A model generated the notes under the pieces. That model searched no databases, had not been told where the DNA came from, and saw only the letters and a list, made by a program, of their open reading frames with translations. A stretch of DNA of 64,000 nucleotides from contig CAYGSA010000003.1 of assembly GCA_964352375.1 (NCBI GenBank), positions 1 to 64,000 on the forward strand, read 5' to 3'. The position numbers and the translations under genes are program-made. Below, piece by piece: positions 1 through 7,709 of the stretch (within the stretch, counting starts at the first letter, position 1; each line of letters begins with the position of its first letter). The DNA is from UBA1672 sp964352375. Lineage in GTDB: Bacteria; Pseudomonadota; Alphaproteobacteria; Micavibrionales; Micavibrionaceae.

Positions 1-1293
1 ATCAACCGCCCCGGTCACCTTGCCAATCGCCCGTATAGCAAGCCTGAGATCCTCCGCGCTAAGTTCCGGCATAGGCGCAGCCAAACACCGCTCCAAAGCT
101 TCAGCGCACTCTTGTAAGGCAAAGCGATGACGCTGTCGCGTAAGACTAGGCGCTTCTGCAGAAACGGCAAACTGGTGCTTAATCATAACGGTCAAAGCCT
201 GTAAAAACCGATCAATTCCTTGGTCTTGAGACACAGAAATCTCTAAAGCGCCATCAGGGTGCTTTAAATTCACACCCTGATCCGCCTTATTCACCACCGC
301 AAGCACATTTTCACTGTCTTCAAGCGCGTAACTATGCGGATCAAGCGCGGCGGCTGTCCCATCATACAAAATAACGCGAATATCTGCCTCATGTGCCACT
401 TTAAGAGCGCGCTTTATGCCCTCACTTTCGATTCGATCCTGATCGTTATGACTGTCAATCTGATCTGGCCGCAAACCTGCAGTATCCGTGAGAATCACAG
501 GATACCCGGCAATATCAAGATGCACATCAATCACATCACGAGTCGTACCCGCAATTTCAGAAACAATCGCCACATCCCTTTGCGCGAGCGCATTCACAAG
601 CGAAGATTTCCCCGCATTCGGCGCACCAATGACCACAACACGAATCCCATCACGCATCCGCTCCCCGCGGCGCTTATCATCTAAATGCCGCTCAATACGC
701 CCACACAGATCCCTGATCTGCGGCGTGATCGTCTCCAATATATCATCAGGCACATCCTCATCTGGAAACTCCAACTCCGCCTCAACATATGCAAGGATCT
801 TAGTCAGAGCCGTCGTCCAGCCATTATAAATGTCAGACAGCCCACCATCAATCTGCGTCAAAGCCTGTTGTTTCTGAAGCGAAGTCTGCGCATGAATCAG
901 GTCAGCAACTGCCTCAGCTTCAGTCAAATCCATCTTACCATTCTCAAAAGCGCGCCGCGTAAACTCCCCAGGCTGCGCCATACGATGCCCGCCTAATCGC
1001 TCTAAAGCGCTCAAAAAACCGTCAATAACGGCAAGCCCGCCGTGAATATGATACTCAACAACATCTTCCCCCGTATAACTATGCGGCGCCTCAAAAACGA
1101 TGCCCAAACCTTTATCCAATGTTTCACGTGAAACATTATCCCTAAAGTTCGAGAGCATTGCGATGCGACTCGGAGCGGATTCCTTGTTGGTAAGGGTTAA
1201 ATACCCCGAAATCGCTTGCGGCCCGGAAACGCGTATAACCGCAACACCGCCCACGCCACGCGCGCTCGCCAAAGCATAAATCGTCTCAGTCAT
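1..1293 (-). CDS. mnmE: tRNA uridine-5-carboxymethylaminomethyl modification GTPase MnmE (3' end cut by window)
   Basis: MnmE is a cytosolic GTPase that works with MnmG to modify the wobble uridine of some tRNAs. Translating the minus strand from the ATG at 1293 gives 431 codons with no stop down to base 1. The N-terminal folate-binding domain begins METIYALA-like (MTETIYALASARG), followed by the helical domain. A Walker A motif GAPNAGKSS lies near residue 222 and DTAG near 268. The last visible residues, RAIGKVTGAVD, sit just before the family's conserved FCIGK C-terminus, so about a dozen residues are missing. Its start overlaps the end of the upstream DUF6489 gene by 8 bases. A perfect parS site lies inside the coding sequence and is read as NVSRETL. 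Confidence 0.95.
   Translation of the reverse strand, partial: MTETIYALASARGVGGVAVIRVSGPQAISGYLTLTNKESAPSRIAMLSNFRDNVSRETLDKGLGIVFEAPHSYTGEDVVEYHIHGGLAVIDGFLSALERLGGHRMAQPGEFTRRAFENGKMDLTEAEAVADLIHAQTSLQKQQALTQIDGGLSDIYNGWTTALTKILAYVEAELEFPDEDVPDDILETITPQIRDLCGRIERHLDDKRRGERMRDGIRVVVIGAPNAGKSSLVNALAQRDVAIVSEIAGTTRDVIDVHLDIAGYPVILTDTAGLRPDQIDSHNDQDRIESEGIKRALKVAHEADIRVILYDGTAAALDPHSYALEDSENVLAVVNKADQGVNLKHPDGALEISVSQDQGIDRFLQALTVMIKHQFAVSAEAPSLTRQRHRFALQECAEALERCLAAPMPELSAEDLRLAIRAIGKVTGAVD
1120..1135. promoter_or_regulatory. parS: parS centromere site 1
   Basis: The sequence TGTTTCACGTGAAACA is the perfect 16-bp palindrome bound by chromosomal ParB across bacteria. It lies within mnmE. A second identical copy is at 3581-3596. 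parS sites normally cluster close to the origin and to parAB, which in alphaproteobacteria lies just beyond mnmE/mnmG, so parAB is probably just off the left edge. Confidence 0.92.
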
Positions 1294-1549
1294 CGGGCTT
1301 ATCGGAGTCTTTACCCGCCGGATTCAACCCCATTTGCCCCCAAAACATCTTTTGCATCTCTGCCATGCCCGCCATACTTGCAGGCATCCATGTCTTCACC
1401 ATCTCTTCAGGCGTTAAATTCTGCATATTATCCTGCAAGCGGTCTTCTAAATCCTTCAACAAACGCTCCTGCATCGGTGCCACATCAGGTAATCCAAAAA
1501 ACGCACGCGCCTCTTCTGGCGAACATTCAATATCAAATTTTAATTTCAT
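1286..1549 (-). CDS. small conserved protein, DUF6489-like
   Basis: An 87-residue acidic cytosolic protein of unknown function. It starts MKLKFDIECSPEEARAFFGL and ends in a Met-rich tail (MAGMAEMQKMFWGQMGLNP), the pattern of the small alphaproteobacterial DUF6489 family as I recall it. No signal peptide or membrane segment is visible. It lies directly upstream of mnmE with an 8-base overlap and is probably translationally coupled to it. The family assignment is by recall of sequence pattern only. Confidence 0.75.
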   Translation of the reverse strand: MKLKFDIECSPEEARAFFGLPDVAPMQERLLKDLEDRLQDNMQNLTPEEMVKTWMPASMAGMAEMQKMFWGQMGLNPAGKDSDKPDD

Positions 1550-1615
1550 TGTGCATAATCCTTAAATTTTGTATCCTAGATCATTATCTATACAGAATTT
1601 CGAGGAATATCGCCA

Positions 1616-3184
1616 GTGACAACCACCGTAGAAAAGCACAAAATTCCAGTTGATGAAGACTATAAAGAAAGCGCACTGAACACATTAATAACGCTCGTAA
1701 AAGGAAATGGCTGCTCTGCCGAAGATATTACTCTAGAATCATTTGACGGCGAAATTCTACAATTCCGTGCAGAAAATAACCTAGCCATCCTCACAAAACT
1801 AAGCGAAAAACGTGTTGCTGGCCGCCTAGAAGGACCCATAAAAGTTGACAATGAAATTGCCGCAAAATCCGCAATATCTTCAGCCTATAAAAAGTTAGGC
1901 GAAGATCACGACCTAAAACGCAAAATCCGTGAAATTATACTCAATCGCACTGATAAAGGCTTTGGCATACAAAATGATGTCATTCCACTTCCGTTCTATA
2001 AAAAAGAATTCGTTGTCTTTGAACCGTGCAACACATGTAAAACAACTGGAACAATTCTATGCCTCCCCTGCAACGGAAAAGGCATGGAACCTTGTCCCCG
2101 ATGCCACGGATCCGGCTTAGGAAACTGCACACATTGCAACGGCGCACAAATGGTCAATGGCCCAAACAACCAGCGAATCCAGTGCCCAATCTGCCATGGT
2201 AAAGGCCACACAATGTGCAACAGTTGTCAGCAACGCGGCTCTATTCAATGCAAAACTTGCCGCTCTAGCGGTATAACGACATGCCCAAACTGCAAAGGCA
2301 ACGCCTGGAGCAGCCATCTCCACATCATGGAAATTCAGGCCCGCACATCTTTCAATTACCCCCGTGATCAAGTCCCAGAGAAGGTGGCAAACATGATCGA
2401 CAAACACGGTTCAAAAATCAAAGACCATGCAAAAATTAATATCATCCCCCAAGAAGAGACAGAATACTCAGAACATATCACAATCCCGATCAAATATGAT
2501 GTCAGCCTACCTTACGGACATGTTGAATATAATATAAAAGGAAAAACATATTATATATTTCTCTTCGGTACACAAAGCCGCTTAACCCATGTCTCTCCAT
2601 TTTTAGATGATCTCGTAAAAAACAGCGTGCGCAAATTAAAAGACGCAGCAGAACTACGCGGAGATGTCACTGAAAACCTGAAAGCAGCAGCTCAGTACCG
2701 CACAGTTAAAGAAGGCATTATTTACGCCGCCCTCCATGGACAAGGCAAAGCGCAAAAAGCACTTAAAGCAAAAAACATAATCGGCCTGTCTGATGGCACG
2801 ATCAAAGATATAATAGAAACAGCAGACACCGCCCTTCGTAACATTACACGTAAGCCACGCATAACGGGTTTAGTCTATGCAACAATACTAAATGCCTTAA
2901 TATTCGGAACCTATTTTTTCACCTTCCGAGATAAAATAATCAGCAATATCCCGAACCAAAATATACATCACATAATTGACCTTTTATCGCTTGGAGTAAC
3001 TACATATCTCGGCATTTTGATAATTCAAATGACCGCACAAACAGCATTAAAAACAACATTAATCGCTCTTCTCCCCGAAGGCATAAAAAAATCGAGCCCG
3101 CCCAAACTCGGTAATATTCTTTATTACAGCCTGGGAATGTCTGCTGCTCTTTTTGGCGGTCTATACGCAATAGCTGTGCTTTAG
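1616..3184 (+). CDS. membrane protein with DnaJ-type zinc-finger array, no J domain
   Basis: A 522-residue protein. Residues about 137-232 carry eight CxxC pairs (CNTC, CLPC, CPRC, CTHC, CPIC, CNSC, CKTC, CPNC), several followed by GxG, as in the cysteine-rich region of DnaJ, where they form zinc centres. No HPD-containing J domain is present. The C-terminus has about three hydrophobic segments (roughly 415-437, 451-472, 499-521), so it is probably membrane-anchored with the zinc region in the cytosol. The likely start is GTG at 1616, preceded by CGAGGAAT. It is divergent from the DUF6489-mnmE pair. The specific role is unknown; a chaperone-like or protein-binding function is inference. Confidence 0.7.
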   Translation: MTTTVEKHKIPVDEDYKESALNTLITLVKGNGCSAEDITLESFDGEILQFRAENNLAILTKLSEKRVAGRLEGPIKVDNEIAAKSAISSAYKKLGEDHDLKRKIREIILNRTDKGFGIQNDVIPLPFYKKEFVVFEPCNTCKTTGTILCLPCNGKGMEPCPRCHGSGLGNCTHCNGAQMVNGPNNQRIQCPICHGKGHTMCNSCQQRGSIQCKTCRSSGITTCPNCKGNAWSSHLHIMEIQARTSFNYPRDQVPEKVANMIDKHGSKIKDHAKINIIPQEETEYSEHITIPIKYDVSLPYGHVEYNIKGKTYYIFLFGTQSRLTHVSPFLDDLVKNSVRKLKDAAELRGDVTENLKAAAQYRTVKEGIIYAALHGQGKAQKALKAKNIIGLSDGTIKDIIETADTALRNITRKPRITGLVYATILNALIFGTYFFTFRDKIISNIPNQNIHHIIDLLSLGVTTYLGILIIQMTAQTALKTTLIALLPEGIKKSSPPKLGNILYYSLGMSAALFGGLYAIAVL

Positions 3185-3211
3185 AGCAAAAATTCCCGTA
3201 ACAAAGAAAAA

Positions 3212-3242
3212 GGTCGCCCCGTTAAAACTAACGGAAGCGACC
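3212..3242 (+). terminator. hairpin after the zinc-finger gene
   Basis: GGTCGC and the following CCGTTA pair with TAACGG and GCGACC around a short AAAC loop, beginning 27 bases after the stop codon of the upstream gene. There is no strong T-run immediately after it, so it may be an mRNA-stabilising stem or work together with the next hairpin. Confidence 0.45.
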
Positions 3243-3264
3243 AGCATACTACAAGGGACTTAAT

Positions 3265-3283
3265 AAGTGCTACAGCACTTTTA
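3265..3283. terminator. short bidirectional terminator-like hairpin
   Basis: AAGTGC-TACA-GCACTT followed by TTATTATT lies in the gap between two convergent genes, directly beyond the stop codon of the minus-strand gene. The stem is symmetric and could serve both directions. Confidence 0.45.
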
Positions 3284-3709
3284 TTATTGTGATGACGCCA
3301 CGCGCAGAAAAAAATCTTTCCGGCACTGACGATAGGCTGCGATAATTTGAGCAGGGTAAGTCGCAACATAATCGCTTTGACGTACATCTTGGTTTTGATT
3401 AGAGGGCGCTAGAGCATATCGCGCTCCCAAAATCATACTAAGTGCAGCAACTTTACCAACTTTGCGTTGGCCTTCAGCAGGAGAGTGCGCTGATTGAGGA
3501 GTATCGAGTGATTTGAGCAGGGAAGAACAAATGGGCGCCTTGTGCCCAGGAACAGGAACGCTATCAAGCGCGTTAGAAAATGTTTCACGTGAAACACTTT
3601 CTGGGAAATTAGAGTTATAATAATCGTAAGACCACGCTGTGCTTGTAATAAAAAACAAAGCTGTAAACAGACTCAAAAGGAGTAACTTTTTATGCTGAAC
3701 CACTTTCAT
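3284..3709 (-). CDS. small secreted protein of unknown function carrying parS site 2
   Basis: A 141-residue protein with an N-terminal signal peptide: a basic start (MKVVQHKK), a hydrophobic core and a likely cleavage after STAWS. The mature part has two cysteines (about 61 and 129) and no motif that I recognise. A perfect parS palindrome is embedded at 3581-3596 and is read as SVSRETF, almost the same peptide that the other parS gives in mnmE. The gene may be kept here partly as a carrier of that site. The function is unknown. Confidence 0.6.
   Translation of the reverse strand: MKVVQHKKLLLLSLFTALFFITSTAWSYDYYNSNFPESVSRETFSNALDSVPVPGHKAPICSSLLKSLDTPQSAHSPAEGQRKVGKVAALSMILGARYALAPSNQNQDVRQSDYVATYPAQIIAAYRQCRKDFFLRVASSQ
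3581..3596. promoter_or_regulatory. parS: parS centromere site 2
   Basis: A second perfect TGTTTCACGTGAAACA palindrome, about 2.4 kb from the first and about 6.4 kb from the candidate origin. The pair implies ParB loading on this segment. Confidence 0.92.
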
Positions 3710-3800
3710 TTTTTTATCCCACAGAGTTATTTTTTGTTATGTGTCTATACTTTCATCTCAACACAAAAGTAACATTATGACAATAAATTTCGTTTCGACT

Positions 3801-3829
3801 TTGAAACGCTTTTTGATAAAATGTATGAT
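3801..3829 (+). promoter_or_regulatory. sigma-70-type promoter for the small frameshifted gene
   Basis: TTGAAA, a 17-base spacer and TATGAT lie upstream of an AAAGG ribosome-binding site (about 3846-3850) and the ATG at 3858. Spacing and element quality are good. Confidence 0.5.
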
Positions 3830-3857
3830 AATTTTTTTAGGAACGAAAGGCTATGCT

Positions 3858-4045
3858 ATGAAAATCGATAAAGAAAACCAATCAGATCAACACTTTTCGG
3901 TCTATTGACCGTCATCATTATACCAATTTTATGGCTCGTCATTCCCTATTTTCTCTCAATCGGTAAAGAAACAAAACCCCCCACAAACCCAAAATACGGC
4001 AGCAAAAAAGCCGGACACAACACCCGGCCCCCTTCGCTCTCGTAA
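3858..4045 (+). pseudogene. small single-membrane-span protein with an apparent frameshift
   Basis: An ATG with a well placed AAAGG site reads MKIDKENQSDQHFSVY and stops at codon 17. From about base 3893, another frame reads on without a stop to 4045: LFGLLTVIIIPILWLVIPYF, a clear membrane span, then a Lys/Pro-rich tail. The join of a polar N-terminus to a membrane span across a one-base shift suggests a small membrane protein disrupted by an indel, either real decay or a sequence error. The tail overlaps the terminator of the facing gene. I do not recognise the family. Confidence 0.35.
4004..4028 (-). terminator. intrinsic terminator of the thioredoxin-like gene
   Basis: On the minus strand, GCCGG pairs with CCGGC around a GTGTTGTGT loop and is followed by six T residues, starting 26 bases after the stop codon. 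This is a classical rho-independent terminator. Confidence 0.75.
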
Positions 4046-4054
4046 CTAGAAATA

Positions 4055-4450
4055 CTAGAGTTTTGAGTTAATCAACTCAATAATTTTACCAGAATCATGC
4101 TCTTTCGTAATCTTGCCAACATGCTCACCTGTCGCGGCATCAACCAAAAGCACGAAACCCGTCTTTCCATTATTCTCTTTGTAAAAATCACCAAGACCAA
4201 TCGCAGACGCCAGCAGAGCCGCCTGATTACGTGTCATGCCATTCGTCAGATCAAGCTTCACAAACAAAACATCCTTGTTATCAAGATCGGCTTTACCGCG
4301 GGCTTTTTCAAGCTGTGGTTCAATCTTCGCACAACTGCCGCACCAATCAGCATGAAACTGCACCGCCATCAATTTTGGCGCACCAGCGGCACTTACCTGA
4401 AACGGCAAGGCCAAAGCAAATAATATAAATAAGGGTAATACGTAACGCAT
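4055..4450 (-). CDS. exported thioredoxin-fold protein
   Basis: A 131-residue protein with a signal peptide (MRYVLPLFILFALALPFQVSA) followed by a compact thioredoxin domain. The redox motif is WCGSC near residues 36-40, in the context FHADWCGSCAKIEP. After export it would act as a periplasmic thiol oxidoreductase; CGSC instead of CGPC suggests a TlpA/thioredoxin-like variant. It stands alone between convergent and co-oriented genes, has its own terminator and reads in the same direction as rho, which begins upstream of it. The substrate is unknown. Confidence 0.85.
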   Translation of the reverse strand: MRYVLPLFILFALALPFQVSAAGAPKLMAVQFHADWCGSCAKIEPQLEKARGKADLDNKDVLFVKLDLTNGMTRNQAALLASAIGLGDFYKENNGKTGFVLLVDAATGEHVGKITKEHDSGKIIELINSKL

Positions 4451-4533
4451 AATATCTCTCCTAGCGAAAATAGTTTTAAAAATGATTATTCGCGAAGATA
4501 AAAGAACGGTTACAAATTAAAGCGAAGAAGCTT

Positions 4534-5790
4534 CTATTGATTCATTGAGTTGAAGAATTCATCGTTATTCTTCGTCTGCTTAAGCTTACCGAGTAAAAAC
4601 TCAACGGCATCAACAGTCCCCATAGGATTAAGAATACGTCGTAGTACCCACATTTTCTGGAGCGTGTCTTTATCAACCAAAAGCTCTTCTTTACGAGTAC
4701 CGGATTTCTGAATATCAATCGCAGGGAACACACGTTTATCAGCAAGCTTACGATCAAGAACAATCTCGGAGTTACCGGTGCCCTTAAATTCTTCAAAGAT
4801 AACCTCATCCATGCGTGAACCCGTATCAATAAGCGCCGTCGCAATAATCGTCAGCGACCCACCCTGTTCAATATTACGCGCCGCACCAAAGAAACGCTTG
4901 GGACGTTGAAGGGCGTTCGCATCCACACCACCTGTTAAAACTTTACCAGAGGAGGGCACAACAGTGTTATAAGCGCGAGCTAGACGCGTGATCGAGTCAA
5001 GCAAGATCACAACATCGCGTTTATGCTCTACAAGGCGTTTCGCCTTTTCCATCACCATCTCGGCAACTTGCACGTGGCGGGACGCCGGCTCATCAAACGT
5101 CGAAGACACAACTTCACCACGCACACTGCGCGCCATGTCGGTCACTTCTTCGGGACGTTCATCAATCAGAAGAACAATCAAATAAGCATCAGGGTGATTT
5201 TCTGCAATCGAACTCGCAATATTCTGCATCATAACCGTTTTACCAGTGCGCGGCGGCGCTACAATCAAAGCGCGCTGCCCAAAACCAATTGGTGATGTCA
5301 ACTCAATTACGCGCTGAACGGTTGTTTTCTTCGTCGGATCATCATATTCAAGCTTAATCTTACGATCAGGATAGAGCGGCGTAAGATTATCAAAATTGAT
5401 GCGGTGACGAAGCTTCTCTGGCGCTTCATTACTGATAGCCCCGACTTGTAACAACGCAAAATAACGCTCGGATTCTTTAGGGGCGCGAATTTCACCTTCT
5501 ACGATATCACCCGTGCGCAAACCAAACCGACGCACCTGTGAGGGAGACACATAAATATCATCAGGGCCAGGAAGGTAATTCTCTTCAGGAGAGCGCAAAA
5601 ATCCAAAGCCATCTTGTAATACTTCGAGAACACCAACACCCGAAATAGGAACATTTTGTTTCGCGAGTTGTTTAAGGATCGCAAACATCATATCTTGCTT
5701 GCGCATTGTGTTGCAATTTTCGACTTCAAGCTCCTCGGCAAACGCTAATAACTCGGCGGGTGAGCGTGTTTTTAATTCTTGTAAATTCAT
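4534..5790 (-). CDS. rho: transcription termination factor Rho
   Basis: A 418-residue hexameric RNA helicase that terminates transcription. The N-terminal RNA-binding domain includes GFGFLRSPEENYLPGPDD (cold-shock fold), followed by the RecA-like ATPase with Walker A APPRTGKT near residue 176, Walker B VVILLDSITR, and the family signature around FFGAARNIEQGGSLT. I chose the ATG at 5790 (MNLQELK), which matches the canonical Rho N-terminus; the frame stays open another 51 codons upstream, but that stretch is not Rho-like. Rho next to mnmE and the hem genes is standard near alphaproteobacterial origins. Confidence 0.97.
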   Translation of the reverse strand: MNLQELKTRSPAELLAFAEELEVENCNTMRKQDMMFAILKQLAKQNVPISGVGVLEVLQDGFGFLRSPEENYLPGPDDIYVSPSQVRRFGLRTGDIVEGEIRAPKESERYFALLQVGAISNEAPEKLRHRINFDNLTPLYPDRKIKLEYDDPTKKTTVQRVIELTSPIGFGQRALIVAPPRTGKTVMMQNIASSIAENHPDAYLIVLLIDERPEEVTDMARSVRGEVVSSTFDEPASRHVQVAEMVMEKAKRLVEHKRDVVILLDSITRLARAYNTVVPSSGKVLTGGVDANALQRPKRFFGAARNIEQGGSLTIIATALIDTGSRMDEVIFEEFKGTGNSEIVLDRKLADKRVFPAIDIQKSGTRKEELLVDKDTLQKMWVLRRILNPMGTVDAVEFLLGKLKQTKNNDEFFNSMNQ

Positions 5791-6101
5791 GTAAGACTCA
5801 AAATGTAATTGTTCTAAATGAGGAAAGTTATAACCTTGTAAATAAACGTATGAAAAAGCGTAAAACCTATACTCCAAAGTCGCTTTTACCAAAACTGTTT
5901 TTATATGTCGCGCCAAACTTCGTTCGGCAAATATACTACCCAAAAATTTTATGGATTTATCTCAAGACAATTTGATATATAAAGAGACTTAATACACAAG
6001 TCAAGAACTTATCACCAACTTATTTCGGAAATACTATATCAGGTTAAAAGTTAAGGAATTAATAATTGATTTTAGGCATCAAAAATAGTAATTATGGAAT
6101 A
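5791..6101. other. 311-base intergenic region, leader of rho
   Basis: This is an AT-rich gap between divergent rho and the glycosyltransferase remnant. It must hold the rho promoter and leader. The leader side is free of in-frame stops relative to rho for about 150 bases. I see no clear hairpin, riboswitch or ORF in it. Confidence 0.5.
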
Positions 6102-7158
6102 ATGAAAAATCCGGAAGTAGACATTCTATTGGCAACATACATCCCAGAAGGTTTTTCTGAAGGGCTAGGCTACCTGAAAGAACAAATGCAATCACCTCAT
6201 GGATCAAGACTATGACGGGACAATCAATATCGTTATCCGCGATGATGGCTCTTCGCCTGAAATTATTGATTACCTCAAACAACTTCCATCAACAGATAAT
6301 CGTAAAATACAGATCATAGATGATAAAGACGGCAATCTAGGCTACGCCAAGAATTTTGAGCGCCTCATGGAACGTTCCACCGCGCCCTATGCTTTTTTCG
6401 CTGACCAAGATGATGTGTGGCACCCAAATAAAATTTCACGCAGCGTCACAGAACTTCAAGAACAAGAAACCCAACACGGCCAAGACACACCCATCATGGT
6501 GCATCACGACTATGCATTAACGTCACAAGATGGCTCAGTAAAAATTAAATCAGCCAATACATCTAAAAACGGAGCATACGAGCAAGTTAACTTCGCAAAA
6601 ATGATGCATATAACACATGCATCTGGTTTTTCTATTGGAATGAATCAGGTGCTCCTAAAAAAAGCACTCCCTTTTCCAGATCATACGTTTAACCACGATG
6701 CTCATGTTAGTATTTTAGCAGCAGCAACAGGGCAAATCATATTCATACCCGAGAGTTTAGCAAATTATCGAATACATGAAAGCAACACAAGCGGCCCACA
6801 AATGCCCTTTTTCCAATCATCACATACCGCTAATCGCATCGTTAAAACAATACAACTAATGACATCTATGGACACATTCAAAAAGCTAGAAAATCTTCGA
6901 GAAAATCTTTCAAAAAAACGAAAATATCTCGGTGCATTTTTGGAACAATATAAAGATGATCCATCATTCAAACTGGAAAGAAGAAAAACAATAGAAGATT
7001 TCCTGAAATTGGATGCCTTAAACCCCTTTCAAAAAGTCTCTGAAATGAAAAAATTGGGATTTTTCCCGGGACAAACAAAAATAATGTTAGTCGCCGCATT
7101 CACAAACACGTCAGCACACGAGGAAGAGGAACCGCCCAGTGGTTTAGACATCGCCTAA
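6102..7158 (+). pseudogene. family 2 glycosyltransferase, frameshifted near its N-terminus
   Basis: From the ATG at 6102 the frame reads MKNPEVDILLATY...YLKEQMQS, the usual start of a GT2 nucleotide-sugar fold, and stops at 6214. One base later in phase, from 6199, it continues MDQDYDGTINIVIRDDGSS, FADQDDVWHPNKI (DxD metal/sugar site) and an NHDAHV acceptor motif, through to 7158. The two parts are exactly the contiguous halves of one GT-A domain, so an extra base near 6192-6198 splits the gene. It would add sugars to a surface polysaccharide. It may be a true pseudogene or a sequencing error; the rest of the frame is intact for 319 codons, which suggests that the change is recent. Confidence 0.75.
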
Positions 7159-7604
7159 AACGGCTCCACCACCGCCAAAATCACAATAATCACCATAAGC
7201 AGCGTCGGCGCTTCATTGAGGAAACGGAAAAATTTAGCACTCTTCTTATTCTCATCCCGCGCAAACGCCTTTAAATGTTTGGCATACATGCCGTGCACGC
7301 CGCTCATCAGAAACACAAACAACAACTTCGCATGCATCCAACCTGAAATCATAAACAAATCCCAACGCGCATAAAGCATCAATAAACCAAAAACCCACGT
7401 CGCAATCATCGCCGGATTCATAATCGCCTTATACAAACGGCGTTCCATAACTTTGAATGTCTCGGACTGATCAGAATTCTTCAGCGCATCCACGTGATAA
7501 ACAAACAGTCGCGGTAAATAGAGCATCCCCGCCATCCAAGACATCACCGCAATAATATGCAGCGCCCGTATCCAGTCATAATATGTATTGAGTATGTCTT
7601 GCAT
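7155..7604 (-). CDS. hemJ: protoporphyrinogen IX oxidase HemJ
   Basis: A 149-residue inner-membrane protein of the HemJ (CopD-like, UPF0093) family, which oxidises protoporphyrinogen IX to protoporphyrin IX, the step before ferrochelatase. About four membrane spans are visible. The conserved His in YDWIRALHIIAVMSWMAGM (near residue 18) and the LYLPRLFVYH segment are typical, as is the KLLFVFLMSGVHGMY region. I use the ATG at 7604 (MQDILNTYYDW) with GGAAT upstream; an in-frame ATG at 7628 is possible. It is downstream of hemH and hemE in the same direction. Its end overlaps the facing glycosyltransferase remnant by 4 bases. Confidence 0.9.
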   Translation of the reverse strand: MQDILNTYYDWIRALHIIAVMSWMAGMLYLPRLFVYHVDALKNSDQSETFKVMERRLYKAIMNPAMIATWVFGLLMLYARWDLFMISGWMHAKLLFVFLMSGVHGMYAKHLKAFARDENKKSAKFFRFLNEAPTLLMVIIVILAVVEPF

Positions 7605-7622
7605 AATTATTCCAATCCAAAG

Positions 7623-7702
7623 TGTCATCCTGAGGAAGCAAAGCGCCCGAAGGATATTGTTACAAATTTACCTTAAATCTCTCGCTTCCGCTCAGTATGA
7701 CA
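7623..7702. repeat. inverted-repeat hairpin element between hemH and hemJ
   Basis: TGTCATCCTGAG plus a GAAGCAAAGCG arm at the left is mirrored by CGCTTCCGCTCAGTATGACA at the right, giving a roughly 20-base imperfect stem. This resembles the TGTCATnCTGAGCGAAGCG palindromes scattered between genes in many proteobacteria. Only one copy was noticed in this window. It may terminate or stabilise the hem transcript. Confidence 0.6.
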
Positions 7703-7709
7703 TCCAAAT

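Noticed and set aside
5791..5943. In-frame upstream extension of rho
   Set aside because: The extra 51 residues have no Rho similarity and the canonical MNLQELK start is at 5790.
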